37,717 nt of DNA from Algoriphagus sp. (GTDB lineage: Bacteria > Bacteroidota > Bacteroidia > Cytophagales > Cyclobacteriaceae): the NCBI GenBank assembly GCA_021298245.1, contig JAJTDZ010000031.1, positions 1 through 37,717 on the forward strand, read 5' to 3'. Each line of letters starts with the position of its first letter. Position 1 is the stretch's first letter. A program made the translations under genes and the position numbers. Below are positions 1 through 7,675 of this stretch, one piece after another. Below the pieces are notes generated by a model that searched no databases, was not told the DNA's origin, and worked only from the letters and a program-made list of their open reading frames with translations.

Positions 1-933
1 GTTTGCTCCAATGAAATACGGCCAGCCAAAGAAGCCGGGACCTTTCGCTTGGTTGAATTCATCATAGCCTTTCGATCCCCAAATAGAGTCTACAGAGGCA
101 TCGGGGCCCACCTCGCCCCAGTAGAGGTAACCGGTTTTACTATCCAGTGTAGGTCTCCATGGATTTCTATGTCCCATGGTGTAGATTTCAGGTCTTGTTT
201 TGGCTGTTCCAGGAGGAAATAAATTTCCTTCGGGAATGGTATAAGTCCCATCAGCCTCTGGGTGAATACGCAATATTTTACCTCTTAAATCATTTGTATT
301 TCCTGGTGCACGTTGGTCATCCGAATTTTCCATCCCAGGTCTTTCATCCAAATTAGAGGAACCCTCTCTGGGGTTGACCGTATTATTGCCGACGGTGAGG
401 TAGAGATTTCCTTCTTTATCAAACACCATTCCACCCCCCGTATGGCAGCATTCCTCTCGTTGGGTAGGGACTTCTAGAACAATTTTTTTTGAAGATTCCA
501 CCAATTCGTTGCCTACAAGTTCCCATCTAGCAAGTACATGTTTGGAATCTGTTGGATCTGCATAGTATAAGTAAATCCAATTGTTGGTAGCATAATCTGG
601 ATGCGCAATAACACCCATTAATCCCTCTTCAGCCTCCCGAGTTACTCCTTCCTTGTTGGTATACTTAGTATTGACTGGAATGGTCGCAACTAAAGTGATT
701 TCTCCTGTAGATTCATCGATAATTTTGACTCCACCTTTGCGTTCCACCACCAACACCCTGTTATTAGGTAAAAACGTCATTTCCATAGGTTCGTCCATAC
801 CCTCGGTGAGTACCACTTTTGTGAATCTGTTGTCCTCTGGTTTGATTGAAGGATCATCGCTAGTATTACAGGAGAATAGAGCTAAAGCCACTAGCAGGTA
901 AGGATAAAATTTTTTAAAAATTGACTGGGACAT
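1..933 (-). CDS. PQQ-type glucose/sorbosone dehydrogenase family lipoprotein (5' part, runs off the window)
   Basis: I translated this by hand from the ATG at 933-931; the frame stays open to base 1, giving 311 residues with the C-terminus missing. The N-terminus is a lipoprotein signal, with lipobox LFSC at about residues 20-23, followed by an Asn/Asp-rich linker. The body matches the soluble glucose/sorbosone dehydrogenase beta-propeller family: EPMEMTFLPNNRVLVVERKG near the start, then PTQREECCHTGGGM, NTNDLRGKILRIHP, GHRNPWRP and YLYWGEVGPDA. Family members oxidise sugars with PQQ, but many Bacteroidota relatives have unknown substrates and carry extra C-terminal domains (ThuA, PKD, cytochrome c), which cannot be seen here. 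It is probably surface- or periplasm-anchored. It lies downstream of mnmE on the same strand but is separated by 352 bases, so it likely has its own promoter. The family call is solid; substrate and cofactor are inference. Confidence 0.85.
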   Translation of the reverse strand, partial: MSQSIFKKFYPYLLVALALFSCNTSDDPSIKPEDNRFTKVVLTEGMDEPMEMTFLPNNRVLVVERKGGVKIIDESTGEITLVATIPVNTKYTNKEGVTREAEEGLMGVIAHPDYATNNWIYLYYADPTDSKHVLARWELVGNELVESSKKIVLEVPTQREECCHTGGGMVFDKEGNLYLTVGNNTVNPREGSSNLDERPGMENSDDQRAPGNTNDLRGKILRIHPEADGTYTIPEGNLFPPGTAKTRPEIYTMGHRNPWRPTLDSKTGYLYWGEVGPDASVDSIWGSKGYDEFNQAKGPGFFGWPYFIGAN

Positions 934-1285
934 GGGTTTGTTATTTAGAAGAAATTCTAAACTAAAGCAGAAATACCAAAAATTATTGGGACAAATCCAA
1001 AAGTTATTTTGGATGCGGTTAAATATTGTGATAAAAGTAATTTTTTGAGGAAACTTAGTGTTTGGCGAAGTTCTGGTTCGAAGTATTGTAAAAACATTCT
1101 TTAAATTTTTCTTGCTAAGCTCAAGAGGATTTATCTGAATGTTCGAAACCATCCTACGTTGCTAGAATTTCGTATTTTGAAATATGAAACCACCATCCTA
1201 TTGGTTTGGAGTTGATGAATAACAATAGAAATTGATTTGCTGTAGTAAATTCAAATACAATTGACTCAGATTGAATTCTCTTATT
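934..1285. other. 352-bp intergenic region between mnmE and the sugar dehydrogenase gene
   Basis: No ORF worth calling lies here. The stretch is AT-rich. The part nearest the dehydrogenase start holds a perfect inverted repeat (see 995-1014). On the minus strand a TTG near 990 followed by TATTTCTG is only a poor match to the Bacteroidota promoter. ACCATCCTA occurs twice (near 1149 and 1191) without an obvious meaning. I see no clear terminator for the mnmE operon. Confidence 0.6.
995..1014. promoter_or_regulatory. Perfect inverted repeat upstream of the sugar dehydrogenase gene (possible operator)
   Basis: ATCCAAAA, a 4-base spacer (GTTA) and TTTTGGAT form a perfect 8-bp-arm inverted repeat, about 62 bases upstream of the minus-strand ATG at 933. 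There is no T-run on either side, so it does not look like a terminator. An operator for a dimeric regulator is a reasonable guess; the regulator is unknown. Confidence 0.4.
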
Positions 1286-2143
1286 TTACTTCCCTATGCA
1301 AAACTTACTAAAAATAGTTGCTAGCAAATCCTCCGTGGTCACTTCACCAGTAATCTCACTGAGGTAGTGCAGCGCGCGGCGGATGTCCATTGCCAAAAAG
1401 TCGTTGGTCACCAACTGATCCAATCCACCTAGAACCTCCAGTAAGGATTCCCGGGTCTTGGTCAAACTGTCGTAATGTCGCACGTTGGTCACAACGGTAT
1501 TCCCGGTACGGAACTTATCCAAATTGACCAAGTCTAGGATGCGTGTCTTTAGCGATTCTAGGTTCTCCTTATTTCCTGCAGAGATAAACAACATGTCGGA
1601 ATATCTATCCTGTAATTCCTTGACAATATTGGATTTAGCTTTATCTAGTTTATTTCCCACTTTAAGATATGGAACACCCAGGTTATCCAATTTGTTGAGG
1701 TCTCGGTGTACTTCTACTAGGTCGGTATCGCTCAAGTCAAAGAGGTAAAGAATCAGGGAGGCAGTGCGCATTTTCTCCTGAGTTCGGCTCACTCCAATGG
1801 CCTCGATGGTGTCAGTTGTTTCACGGAGTCCTGCGGTATCGATAAATCGGAAGATTACCCCACCCAAACTCAATTCGTCTTCAATAAAATCCCGTGTCGT
1901 GCCCGCAATGTCGGAGACAATGGCTTTTTCCTCATTGAGCAGGGCGTTCAATAGAGTGGATTTGCCTGCATTGGGCTTGCCTGCAATCACCGTAGGCACT
2001 CCATTTTTGATCACATTTCCCAAGTCAAAGCTGAGTATCAACTCTTCCACGAGTCTGAGGATACGTTCCACGAGTTGGCGCAGCCCATCTCGACTGACAA
2101 ATTCCACATCTTCTTCGGAGAAGTCGAGTTCCAGCTCGATCAT
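1286..2143 (-). CDS. mnmE: MnmE, GTPase and C-terminal part of a split or disrupted mnmE
   Basis: This is the C-terminal two thirds of the tRNA-modification GTPase MnmE, which with MnmG installs the cmnm5/nm5 group on U34 of certain tRNAs. The G domain is complete: P-loop GKPNAGKS (about residues 55-62), the family's GTTRD, DTAG and NKLD. The C-terminus keeps the conserved FCIGK with the catalytic-type Cys. It starts at [11 protein letters not shown], which in normal MnmE lies in the helical domain. Only 285 residues are encoded; the N-terminal domain is in the adjoining upstream ORF, in another frame. Start (ATG 2143-2141) and upstream stop (TGA 2142-2140) overlap as ATGA, so coupled translation is conceivable. 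About 40 residues normally between QAEAVADL and IELELDF are absent from both ORFs, so I read this as a frameshifting internal deletion. Whether any function remains is unknown. Confidence 0.85.
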   Translation of the reverse strand: MIELELDFSEEDVEFVSRDGLRQLVERILRLVEELILSFDLGNVIKNGVPTVIAGKPNAGKSTLLNALLNEEKAIVSDIAGTTRDFIEDELSLGGVIFRFIDTAGLRETTDTIEAIGVSRTQEKMRTASLILYLFDLSDTDLVEVHRDLNKLDNLGVPYLKVGNKLDKAKSNIVKELQDRYSDMLFISAGNKENLESLKTRILDLVNLDKFRTGNTVVTNVRHYDSLTKTRESLLEVLGGLDQLVTNDFLAMDIRRALHYLSEITGEVTTEDLLATIFSKFCIGK

Positions 2144-2559
2144 AGATCGGCTACGGCCTCTGCTTGGGCCAGGTCAAACTGCCCATTCAAGAAGGCACGC
2201 TGCGTAAATTCACCTGGCTTGGCCAGGCGTACGCCTTTACGGACGAACAGTTTCAGTACTTGATTGATAATGTAGGAAGAGCCGTGGGTAGAGATCTCCA
2301 CTACATTTTCCTTGGTAAAGGAGCGAGGTCCTTTGAATAGAGATACGAGTACCTCGTCGATGATTTTTTCCCCATCGCGGATGGTACCCAAGTGAATGGT
2401 GTGGGAGGCTTGCTCTTCTAGATTTTTCCCGAAAAAAACCTCGTTGCATACGCGAATGGCGTCTTTGCCTGAAATGCGGATCACGGCAATGGCGCCCACG
2501 CCCTGGGGTGTGGCTAAGGCTATGATGGTATCGTTACGCTCCGAGAGAGTGAAACTCAT
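2140..2559 (-). CDS. mnmE: MnmE, N-terminal (TrmE-N) part of a split or disrupted mnmE
   Basis: These 139 residues match the N-terminal formyl-folate-binding and dimerisation domain of Mnm[21 protein letters not shown] at the start, then [17 protein letters not shown] and [20 protein letters not shown]. The ORF then stops at TGA right after VADL, where the family continues into helices of the central helical domain. The ATG overlaps the stop of the thioredoxin gene (ATGA), so this is the last transcription unit member of the metal-transport operon. The product would be a stand-alone TrmE-N domain, the missing helices being lost rather than moved. Alternatives are a genuine gene fission or an assembly error at the junction near 2143. 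Confidence 0.85.
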   Translation of the reverse strand: MSFTLSERNDTIIALATPQGVGAIAVIRISGKDAIRVCNEVFFGKNLEEQASHTIHLGTIRDGEKIIDEVLVSLFKGPRSFTKENVVEISTHGSSYIINQVLKLFVRKGVRLAKPGEFTQRAFLNGQFDLAQAEAVADL

Positions 2560-3011
2560 GGGGTCTTTTTGAAGGCTTTATCAATTAACTCTGTTAATCC
2601 TGCCAAAAAAGCACTTGGCTCCCGATACCCTGGAAGTTGAGCTAGATTTTGTAAATTCGGTTCTATCACCACAAAGTTGGGGTAGGAATTGACTCGCATG
2701 GCTGCGGCCATTTCGGCTTCTGTGAAGGTTTTTCCCATAAAGTCAAAGCTCCGCTTGGTATCTTCTGCATTGAGCTTCACAGCATAAAAGTTTTTCTGGA
2801 AATGCGCAATCACCTGAGGATCGGTAAAGGTCTCCTTGTCCATCTTTTTGCACCAGCCACACCAGTCGGTGTAGACATCTACCAAGATCATTTTTGGATT
2901 CTTTTCATTGGCAGCGATGGCCTCCTCAAACTTCATCCATTGGATTTGGCCTTGGGCGTGAAGGTTCAGACTGAGCAAAACCAGGAGCAAAATGAGTGTA
3001 TAGACTTTCAT
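2556..3011 (-). CDS. Exported thioredoxin-family protein (WCGWC)
   Basis: A periplasmic thioredoxin-fold protein of about 152 residues. A Sec signal peptide ([15 protein letters not shown], cleavage likely after LHAQ at about residue 20) is followed by [17 protein letters not shown], with the redox pair at about Cys51 and Cys54. This is typical of the DUF255/thioredoxin_7-like proteins common in Bacteroidota. A cis-Pro-like SYPNFVVIE lies further on. An upstream in-frame start at 3059 exists but would overlap the preceding permease gene and spoil the signal peptide, so ATG 3011 is preferred. It lies 10 bases after the permease stop and overlaps mnmE by 4 bases. A thiol-disulfide role is expected; the specific partner is unknown. 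It appears full length. Confidence 0.85.
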   Translation of the reverse strand: MKVYTLILLLVLLSLNLHAQGQIQWMKFEEAIAANEKNPKMILVDVYTDWCGWCKKMDKETFTDPQVIAHFQKNFYAVKLNAEDTKRSFDFMGKTFTEAEMAAAMRVNSYPNFVVIEPNLQNLAQLPGYREPSAFLAGLTELIDKAFKKTP

Positions 3012-3021
3012 AGACGTGTAT

Positions 3022-3918
3022 TCAAGAGTCAAACGCAGGATTGGATTTGGAAGTTCCACGGAGACCCAATGGCCAGTTTCCCTTGATTAGGGCACTACCA
3101 AAGAAGAAGGCACCGGCTACAGCCACCATCATGCCTGCGATGGAACTATCGATCCAGTAGGCAAGATAGTATCCCAAAATGGCAATTAAAATTCCTAGTG
3201 CCGCAGTGAGGCGAAGAAGTGGAATCAAACTCTTGGTCCAGAGGTAGGCGGTGGATGGGGGAACCACCAATAAAGCCACCACCAAAATGGCTCCTACGGA
3301 TTCAAAACTACTTACTGTGGTGTATGACACCATGCTCATCAAGGCCAAATTGATACCCTTGGAGGGAATGCCTATGGCAGAGCTAAATTGTTCATCAAAG
3401 CTGGTAATGGATAATTCTTTGAAGAGAAAATAGGTAAATCCTAGGATTAAGAAAAAATTGATACCTGCCAACCAGGTAATCCTTGGCCCCAGGTTAAGCC
3501 CATTTGGGGTGATCCAGAGATCGATAGGAAGGTAGGCGATTTCCCCATAGAGCACACATTCCTGATCCAGATCCACCTTGTAAGCAAAAAGGTTAATCAA
3601 GATGATCCCGATGGCAAACAGGAGCGTAAAGGTGATGCCTATGGAGGCATCGAGCTGCACCTTTGCTTTTTTGCGAAGCGCATCGATCATCAACGTGGAC
3701 AGAATACCCAGGAGGCCTGCACCCAGGATCACCTCCAAGCTTCTTTGACTTCCCGATACAAAAAATCCAATCACTATTCCAGGCAAAACTGCATGTGAGA
3801 TGGCATCACCGGTCATGGACATTTTGCGGAGCAAAAGAAAAACGCCCAAAAACCCGCAGGAAATGGCAATCAGTGCCCCGGTGAAGATGATGAGAAATGC
3901 ATTGCTATCAAAGGTCAT
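3022..3918 (-). CDS. Metal (Mn/Zn/Fe) ABC transporter permease, ABC-3 family
   Basis: A 298-residue inner-membrane permease of the TroCD/ZnuB/MntB family with about eight hydrophobic segments. The family hallmark MTGDAISHAVLPGI lies near residues 34-47, and a second conserved part, VGAILVVALLVVPPSTAYL, in the second half. It pairs with the fused permease encoded just upstream, as in systems with two different permease subunits (TroC/TroD). Its ATG overlaps the stop of that gene by 4 bases. Unlike its three upstream neighbours I see no internal gap; length and order of conserved blocks look normal. The metal cannot be read from the sequence; manganese, zinc and iron are all used in this family. 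Confidence 0.9.
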   Translation of the reverse strand: MTFDSNAFLIIFTGALIAISCGFLGVFLLLRKMSMTGDAISHAVLPGIVIGFFVSGSQRSLEVILGAGLLGILSTLMIDALRKKAKVQLDASIGITFTLLFAIGIILINLFAYKVDLDQECVLYGEIAYLPIDLWITPNGLNLGPRITWLAGINFFLILGFTYFLFKELSITSFDEQFSSAIGIPSKGINLALMSMVSYTTVSSFESVGAILVVALLVVPPSTAYLWTKSLIPLLRLTAALGILIAILGYYLAYWIDSSIAGMMVAVAGAFFFGSALIKGNWPLGLRGTSKSNPAFDS

Positions 3919-4466
3919 GGCGTGTCTCTAGGGATAGTTTCTTGGTGAGGATCAAGGCTAGGATAGTTGAGTCGCTGTTCCAGTTGGGCTTCAAGCTCCG
4001 GTGTCAAGAGGTGCTCCATTTGTTCGGCAGACTCGTGCACGTGGTCTGGAGCTATGTTCATGGACTCGTTCAGATACAGTTCCCAAAGTCTGTGAAGACG
4101 GACGATGCGCATGGCGTCTGAGTTGCCTTGAGTACTGAGACGAATGCCTTGAGAATCTTGTAGCACCAATCCTTGCTTGGTGAGTTCCTTAAGGGAATGG
4201 GCGATTTCCTTTTTATAAAAGGGGTAGAGGGCATGAATTTCTTCCAAGGTTAAACCCTCCATGTTGGCTTCTTTTGCCTTGAAAAGCGCCTTCATCAGGT
4301 GGTCTCGGTGGGTCTTGCGCAAGTAGTTGCGCCGTGCTAGGAAGCGGCGAATAATTCCGCTTTTGGGAGAAAAGATAAAGGAGAGCAGGGCAATCAAGGA
4401 CAAGAAGACCACCACCCAAGGTCCTGTAGGCATCTGTGGTAACACAAAAGAAATGTAGGTTCCCAA
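3915..4466 (-). pseudogene. 3' part of the fused permease: last membrane segment plus DtxR-like domain (out of frame with its 5' part)
   Basis: This frame (its first possible start is TTG at 4466) begins with GTYISFVLPQMPTGPWVVV, the conserved last membrane segments of ABC-3 permeases. It then runs into a cytoplasmic DtxR/MntR-like module: a winged helix (about residues 50-110) and a dimerisation/metal-site region with LHRLWELYLNE and HESAEQMEHLL followed by NYPSLDPHQETIP. The same blocks occur in the stand-alone regulator at 6544-7206. Permease-DtxR fusions are known in Bacteroidota and Planctomycetes. The upstream half is at 4394-4984 in another frame, and about 70-76 residues of permease expected between them are missing. 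I therefore treat both parts as one disrupted gene. Confidence 0.8.
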
Positions 4467-4984
4467 TATCCCAGAAAGGATAGAGAATCTTTCAAAAATA
4501 GACTCAATACGAGTAGGATGACCATAGACAATCCTCCATAGAGGAAAAGGTCGGCTTCAGCTATACCAATGGCATTACCGAAGATAAAGGAATTCAGTCC
4601 TGCTACCTCAGGATTACCAGATTTTTGAATGGCAGTCAAGGCTACAATACCTATCCCAAAGAACACAGAAAGAATGCTAGCGATGATGCTGTCCTCACTT
4701 AATTTCGTATGATGCTTCAGCCAAGAAGAAAGAAAGGTAGCCAAGGCACCCGAAAGAAACGCCCCGGTCACGATGTAGCGGGGGTCCTTTTCTCCAGCCA
4801 GAACAAAACCTAGGCAGATTCCAGGAAGTACCGCATGAGAGATGGCATCACCCAGCAGGGCTTTTTTGTCCAAAAAGGAGAAGGTACCTACGTAGGCCGA
4901 GCCGATTCCCAGCAGCGTGATTCCCAGCACCACCCAGGTGATGGAGGGATCTTGAAAGGTGAAGAAGTAAAGAAAATCTTCCAT
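4394..4984 (-). pseudogene. 5' part of the fused metal ABC transporter permease (truncated by frameshifting deletion)
   Basis: The first about 165 residues are a good ABC-3 permease N-terminal half: several membrane segments and the hallmark LLGDAISHAVLPGI at about residues 43-56. They continue to LVLSLFLKD. Normal members then have a conserved cytoplasmic loop and two or three membrane segments before GTYISF. Here the sequence jumps directly to the GTYISF region, but in the wrong frame, so the last about 30 residues of this ORF are nonsense. The breakpoint lies near 4476-4492. The gene starts 1 base after the ATPase stop. Intact, the protein would be roughly 425 residues and would form the channel with the second permease. 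Confidence 0.8.
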
Positions 4985-4985
4985 A

Positions 4986-5699
4986 TCAACTTTTCAGAGG
5001 GTTGAAATCTTGCTTACGGATCAAATCGGTCACTTGGGTGTGCAGATTAAGTTTTCCTCCGTAGGTTTTGCGGAACAGCTCCTCAGTCATTACTTGGTCT
5101 TTAGGTCCGGAGGCCACCAGGTGCAGGTTGAGCATGATCACCCATTCCAACTGGAAAATGGCCGTTTCCGTGGCCATATCCACCCCAGCGAAGGGTTCGT
5201 CCATCAGGTACAGATCTGCTTGCTGTGCTAGAGCTCTGGCGATAAACACCCGCTGTTGCTGCCCACCGGAGAGTTCAGAGATCTGTCTTTTGGTAAAGGC
5301 AGTCATTCCTACCTGTTCCAAAGCATCTTCAGCGATTTGAATCTCCTTTTTTCCAGGGCGGCGAAATAGTCCCAGCTTTCCATAGGTACCCATCACCACT
5401 ACGTCCAACACGGAAGCGGGAAAATTCCAATCCACAGATTCCCGCTGGGGAACGTAGCTAATACGGGTACGGACTTCTTGAAGCGGCTTATTAAAAATCT
5501 TGATATACCCAGAAGTAGGAGGGATCAATCCCATAATGGACTTGATCAGCGTGGATTTTCCGGCTCCATTGGGCCCTAAGATGCCGATCAATTGACCTGC
5601 GGGCAAGCTCAGGTCTACATTCCAAAGTACGGGCTGCTGGTCGTAGCTTACCGTTAGGTCATGGACTTCAAGAACGGGTTGGGGTACCTGTGTGATCAT
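4986..5699 (-). CDS. Metal ABC transporter ATPase lacking the H-loop segment
   Basis: The ATPase of the metal importer, 237 residues. Visible motifs are Walker [10 protein letters not shown] (42-50), Q-loop Gln85, signature LSGGQQQR (143-150), Walker B LYLMDEP (163-169) and D-loop AGVD (171-174). After TETAIFQL (residue 184) the sequence goes straight to EWVIMLN. Family members have about 25 more residues here, with the pattern L.x.L..QGKT..VVHHDLQTV..YF, containing the switch histidine of the H-loop. The gap is in frame (junction near 5147/5148). Without the H-loop His, ATP hydrolysis is expected to be crippled; this follows from general ABC ATPase knowledge. ATG overlaps the stop of the binding-protein gene. 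Confidence 0.88.
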   Translation of the reverse strand: MITQVPQPVLEVHDLTVSYDQQPVLWNVDLSLPAGQLIGILGPNGAGKSTLIKSIMGLIPPTSGYIKIFNKPLQEVRTRISYVPQRESVDWNFPASVLDVVVMGTYGKLGLFRRPGKKEIQIAEDALEQVGMTAFTKRQISELSGGQQQRVFIARALAQQADLYLMDEPFAGVDMATETAIFQLEWVIMLNLHLVASGPKDQVMTEELFRKTYGGKLNLHTQVTDLIRKQDFNPLKS

Positions 5700-6547
5700 G
5701 GGAGCAGTTGGCTGTAGATAAGTTGGAGATTGGTTTCAAACATACCGAGATAGGTTCCTGCAGGGGTATTGGGAGCGTCTAGACTGTCTGTATACAAAGG
5801 ACCTGCTAGTTTGACCGTTTGGTTTTTTTCTGCTGCCCCTCGGGCTACGGCTTGGAGGGCTTTGGGGGAAATGGTTTGTTCGGCAAAAATGGCTTTTACC
5901 TGATAGGTTTGAATGAGGCTAATCAATTCGGTCAGGTCCCGTAATCCCGGTTCGCTTAGCGTGGAGAGCCCTTGAAGGGAGTAGACAGGAAGCCCATAGG
6001 CCTTACCAAAATAGGCAAAGGCATCGTGGGCTGTTACTAGCACTTGGTTACGCTGTACCAGTTCTTGAACCTTGGTTTTGGTCTGTTGATCTAGCGCTTC
6101 TAGCTGTAGCAAGTAGGCCTCGGTGTTGGTTTGAAGCTGCGGCTTCCAAGAAGGCTTCCAGACTTGAAGTTCTTGGCTAGCATAGGCCAGGGCAGCTGAC
6201 CAGAGGGAAATATCAAACCAGATGTGTGGATCCACGCTATGGGATTCAGGTCCAGAGCGAATGAGTCGATCGACAGGAATGCCTTTGGATACATCAATGA
6301 GGGTCTGTTGCTTGGCTAGTTTTTCAAAAATCTCGGTCATTTTTCCCTCCAAGTACAGGCCATGGTAGACCACCAGGTCTGCTTGGGTTAGTAGGTCTAG
6401 GTCTTGATCGCCTACCAGTTGCTGTATTCCATCCGCCAAGATGCTTGTGGTCGCCACGATTAGGGGCTTGGTACGTGTAGACTTGGAAGCTGAGGTACAG
6501 CTACAAAAAAGGATTAGAATTAAAAAAATGAGAGCTATACCTTTCAT
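5696..6547 (-). CDS. Metal ABC transporter substrate-binding lipoprotein (TroA/ZnuA-type) with an internal deletion
   Basis: A TroA-family (cluster 9) metal-binding lipoprotein, 283 residues, with signal peptide and probable lipid-modified Cys17 (LFCSC). Kept parts are [10 protein letters not shown] at about 30-39, [10 protein letters not shown] at 61-70, DPHIWFD with ligand-type His108, [27 protein letters not shown] and [18 protein letters not shown], which hold the usual Glu/Asp positions. Between LVGDQ (48) and DLDLLTQAD the family has about 22 further residues, including the GPGVDPHLYKATQG block with the first metal-ligand His; these are absent in frame (junction near 6403). Metal binding should therefore be impaired. 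It overlaps its neighbours by ATGA on both sides. The metal is undetermined. Confidence 0.88.
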   Translation of the reverse strand: MKGIALIFLILILFCSCTSASKSTRTKPLIVATTSILADGIQQLVGDQDLDLLTQADLVVYHGLYLEGKMTEIFEKLAKQQTLIDVSKGIPVDRLIRSGPESHSVDPHIWFDISLWSAALAYASQELQVWKPSWKPQLQTNTEAYLLQLEALDQQTKTKVQELVQRNQVLVTAHDAFAYFGKAYGLPVYSLQGLSTLSEPGLRDLTELISLIQTYQVKAIFAEQTISPKALQAVARGAAEKNQTVKLAGPLYTDSLDAPNTPAGTYLGMFETNLQLIYSQLLP

Positions 6548-7206
6548 GATTGAACAACGAGAATGTTGCTGGCTACATCTTTGGACATGAAGAGCGTCTT
6601 TTTTTGATCGACCAGGATCTCCACCGAACCGTCGAATTCGACTTTGTCGAGCACCTTGATGCGGGCCCCGATGTAAGCACCCACCTTATCTAGGTATCGG
6701 AGAAAAGCTGCCGAACTGTCTTTGACGGCTACGATTTGCCCGACTTGGTCGATATTCATTTCGTTTAAAGGGATTCGAGGTCGGGACCGTACATCTCCGT
6801 ATTCATCAGGAATAGGATCCCCGTGAGGATCAAATTTGGGATAGTTGAGAAAGGCATCGAGTCGCTGGATCAAGAGGGGAGATTGAATATGTTCCAATTG
6901 CTCGGCTACCTCATGCACCTCGTCCCAGGCAAATTGTAATTTATCTACTAAAAAAACTTCCCAAAGCCTATGCTTCCTGATGGTTTGCAAGGCAAGCTGC
7001 TTCCCCGATTCGGTAATCTGCAAACCGTAGTATTTCCTGTATTCTATGACTTGTTTTTCAGAAAGTCTGCGAAGCATGTCACTTACAGATGCCGGTTTGG
7101 TTTGAATTTCTCCTGCAATATCGTTGGTAGAAACACTTTTTTTACCTCCCTCTGAAAGGTGGTAAATGGCTTTGAGGTAGTTCTCTTCGGCAATGGTTAA
7201 GTCCAT
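6544..7206 (-). CDS. DtxR/MntR-family metal-dependent transcriptional regulator
   Basis: A 220-residue regulator heading the operon. Residues 1-65 form the winged helix (TIAEENYLKAIYHLSEGG, then AGEIQTKPASVSDMLRRLSE as recognition part). Residues 70-140 are the dimerisation and metal-site domain, with KHRLWEVFL, DEVHEVAEQLEHI and NYPKFDPHGDPIP. The C-terminal about 75 residues look like the FeoA/SH3-like domain (IVAVKDSSAAFLRYLDKVGA). Family members repress metal uptake genes when the metal is bound. It appears full length, and its stop overlaps the start of the binding-protein gene. The promoter just upstream contains a palindrome over the -33 region, consistent with autoregulation of the whole operon. 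Which metal it senses is not evident. Confidence 0.9.
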   Translation of the reverse strand: MDLTIAEENYLKAIYHLSEGGKKSVSTNDIAGEIQTKPASVSDMLRRLSEKQVIEYRKYYGLQITESGKQLALQTIRKHRLWEVFLVDKLQFAWDEVHEVAEQLEHIQSPLLIQRLDAFLNYPKFDPHGDPIPDEYGDVRSRPRIPLNEMNIDQVGQIVAVKDSSAAFLRYLDKVGAYIGARIKVLDKVEFDGSVEILVDQKKTLFMSKDVASNILVVQS

Positions 7207-7227
7207 AGAGTAGGGTAGTTAATAAGA

Positions 7228-7258
7228 CAAATATAAAAATTAAATTAGATATATCTAA
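7228..7258 (-). promoter_or_regulatory. Promoter with overlapping palindromic operator for the metal-transport operon
   Basis: On the minus strand TATATTTG (7235-7228) matches the Bacteroidota -7 consensus TAnnTTTG perfectly, 21 bases upstream of the regulator's ATG. Nineteen bases further upstream a TTAG stands in the -33 position. The perfect palindrome TTAGATATATCTAA (7245-7258) covers that -33 element. Its size and symmetry suit a DtxR/MntR dimer. The promoter is visible in sequence; the protein bound is inference. Confidence 0.65.
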
Positions 7259-7675
7259 AAAAAATGTTTTAAATAACTAAATCACCTGTGGATAACTTCA
7301 ATTTTTGTGTGAAATCTGTTTTAGAAATATCAAAATAAAATTATAGAATAGTCTAAAAAATGACATAAATCATTAATTAACAAGGTATTAAAATGTATTT
7401 TCCTTTCTTCCAGAATTCGAAGAGTTGGGTAGAGTTAGAAAAGCAAGGAAAGAGTTGCTATGACTAAAAGGGACATTTTTGTCAAAAGAATTTGATGAAA
7501 GAGAGGCTGGGGAGGTATAGAATTTTAGTCTTTACCAAGAAAGTTCTATGAAGTTAGCCCTGCATTTACTTCTTTCGCGTTCGAAAACGTCGCATAGCAG
7601 GTAGAGAAACGGTACCAAGGTTAGTTGAAACTTCTCCTTTTATTTTTCAGTTAGCATCATTAGAAGAACATATTC
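7259..7675. other. Intergenic region between the metal operon and dapD
   Basis: About 420 AT-rich bases with divergent genes on either side. A perfect DnaA-box sequence (TGTGGATAA, i.e. TTATCCACA on the minus strand) lies at 7287-7295, alone. GACATTTTTGTC near 7472-7483 is a short inverted repeat. A possible 18-codon ORF at 7548-7604 has no support. I see no RNA gene and no convincing TAnnTTTG promoter for dapD. Confidence 0.5.

Noticed and set aside
1797..2207. 136-codon plus-strand ORF opposite mnmE
   Set aside because: Lies over conserved MnmE coding sequence; Ser/Arg-rich translation without any recognisable domain.
2556..3059. Longer start for the thioredoxin gene at 3059
   Set aside because: It would overlap the permease C-terminus by 38 bases and put 16 residues before a clear signal peptide.
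4394..4984. Programmed frameshift in the fused permease
   Set aside because: No slippery site was seen, and conserved permease sequence is missing at the junction, so a frameshift alone would not restore the protein.
7548..7604. 18-codon ORF (MKLALHLLLSRSK...) ahead of dapD
   Set aside because: Too short, no family likeness, and its own stop lies about 70 bases before dapD; leader-peptide function cannot be supported.
7207..7675. Possible replication origin (AT-rich, DnaA box)
   Set aside because: Only one DnaA box and no dnaA, dnaN or cluster of repeats nearby.
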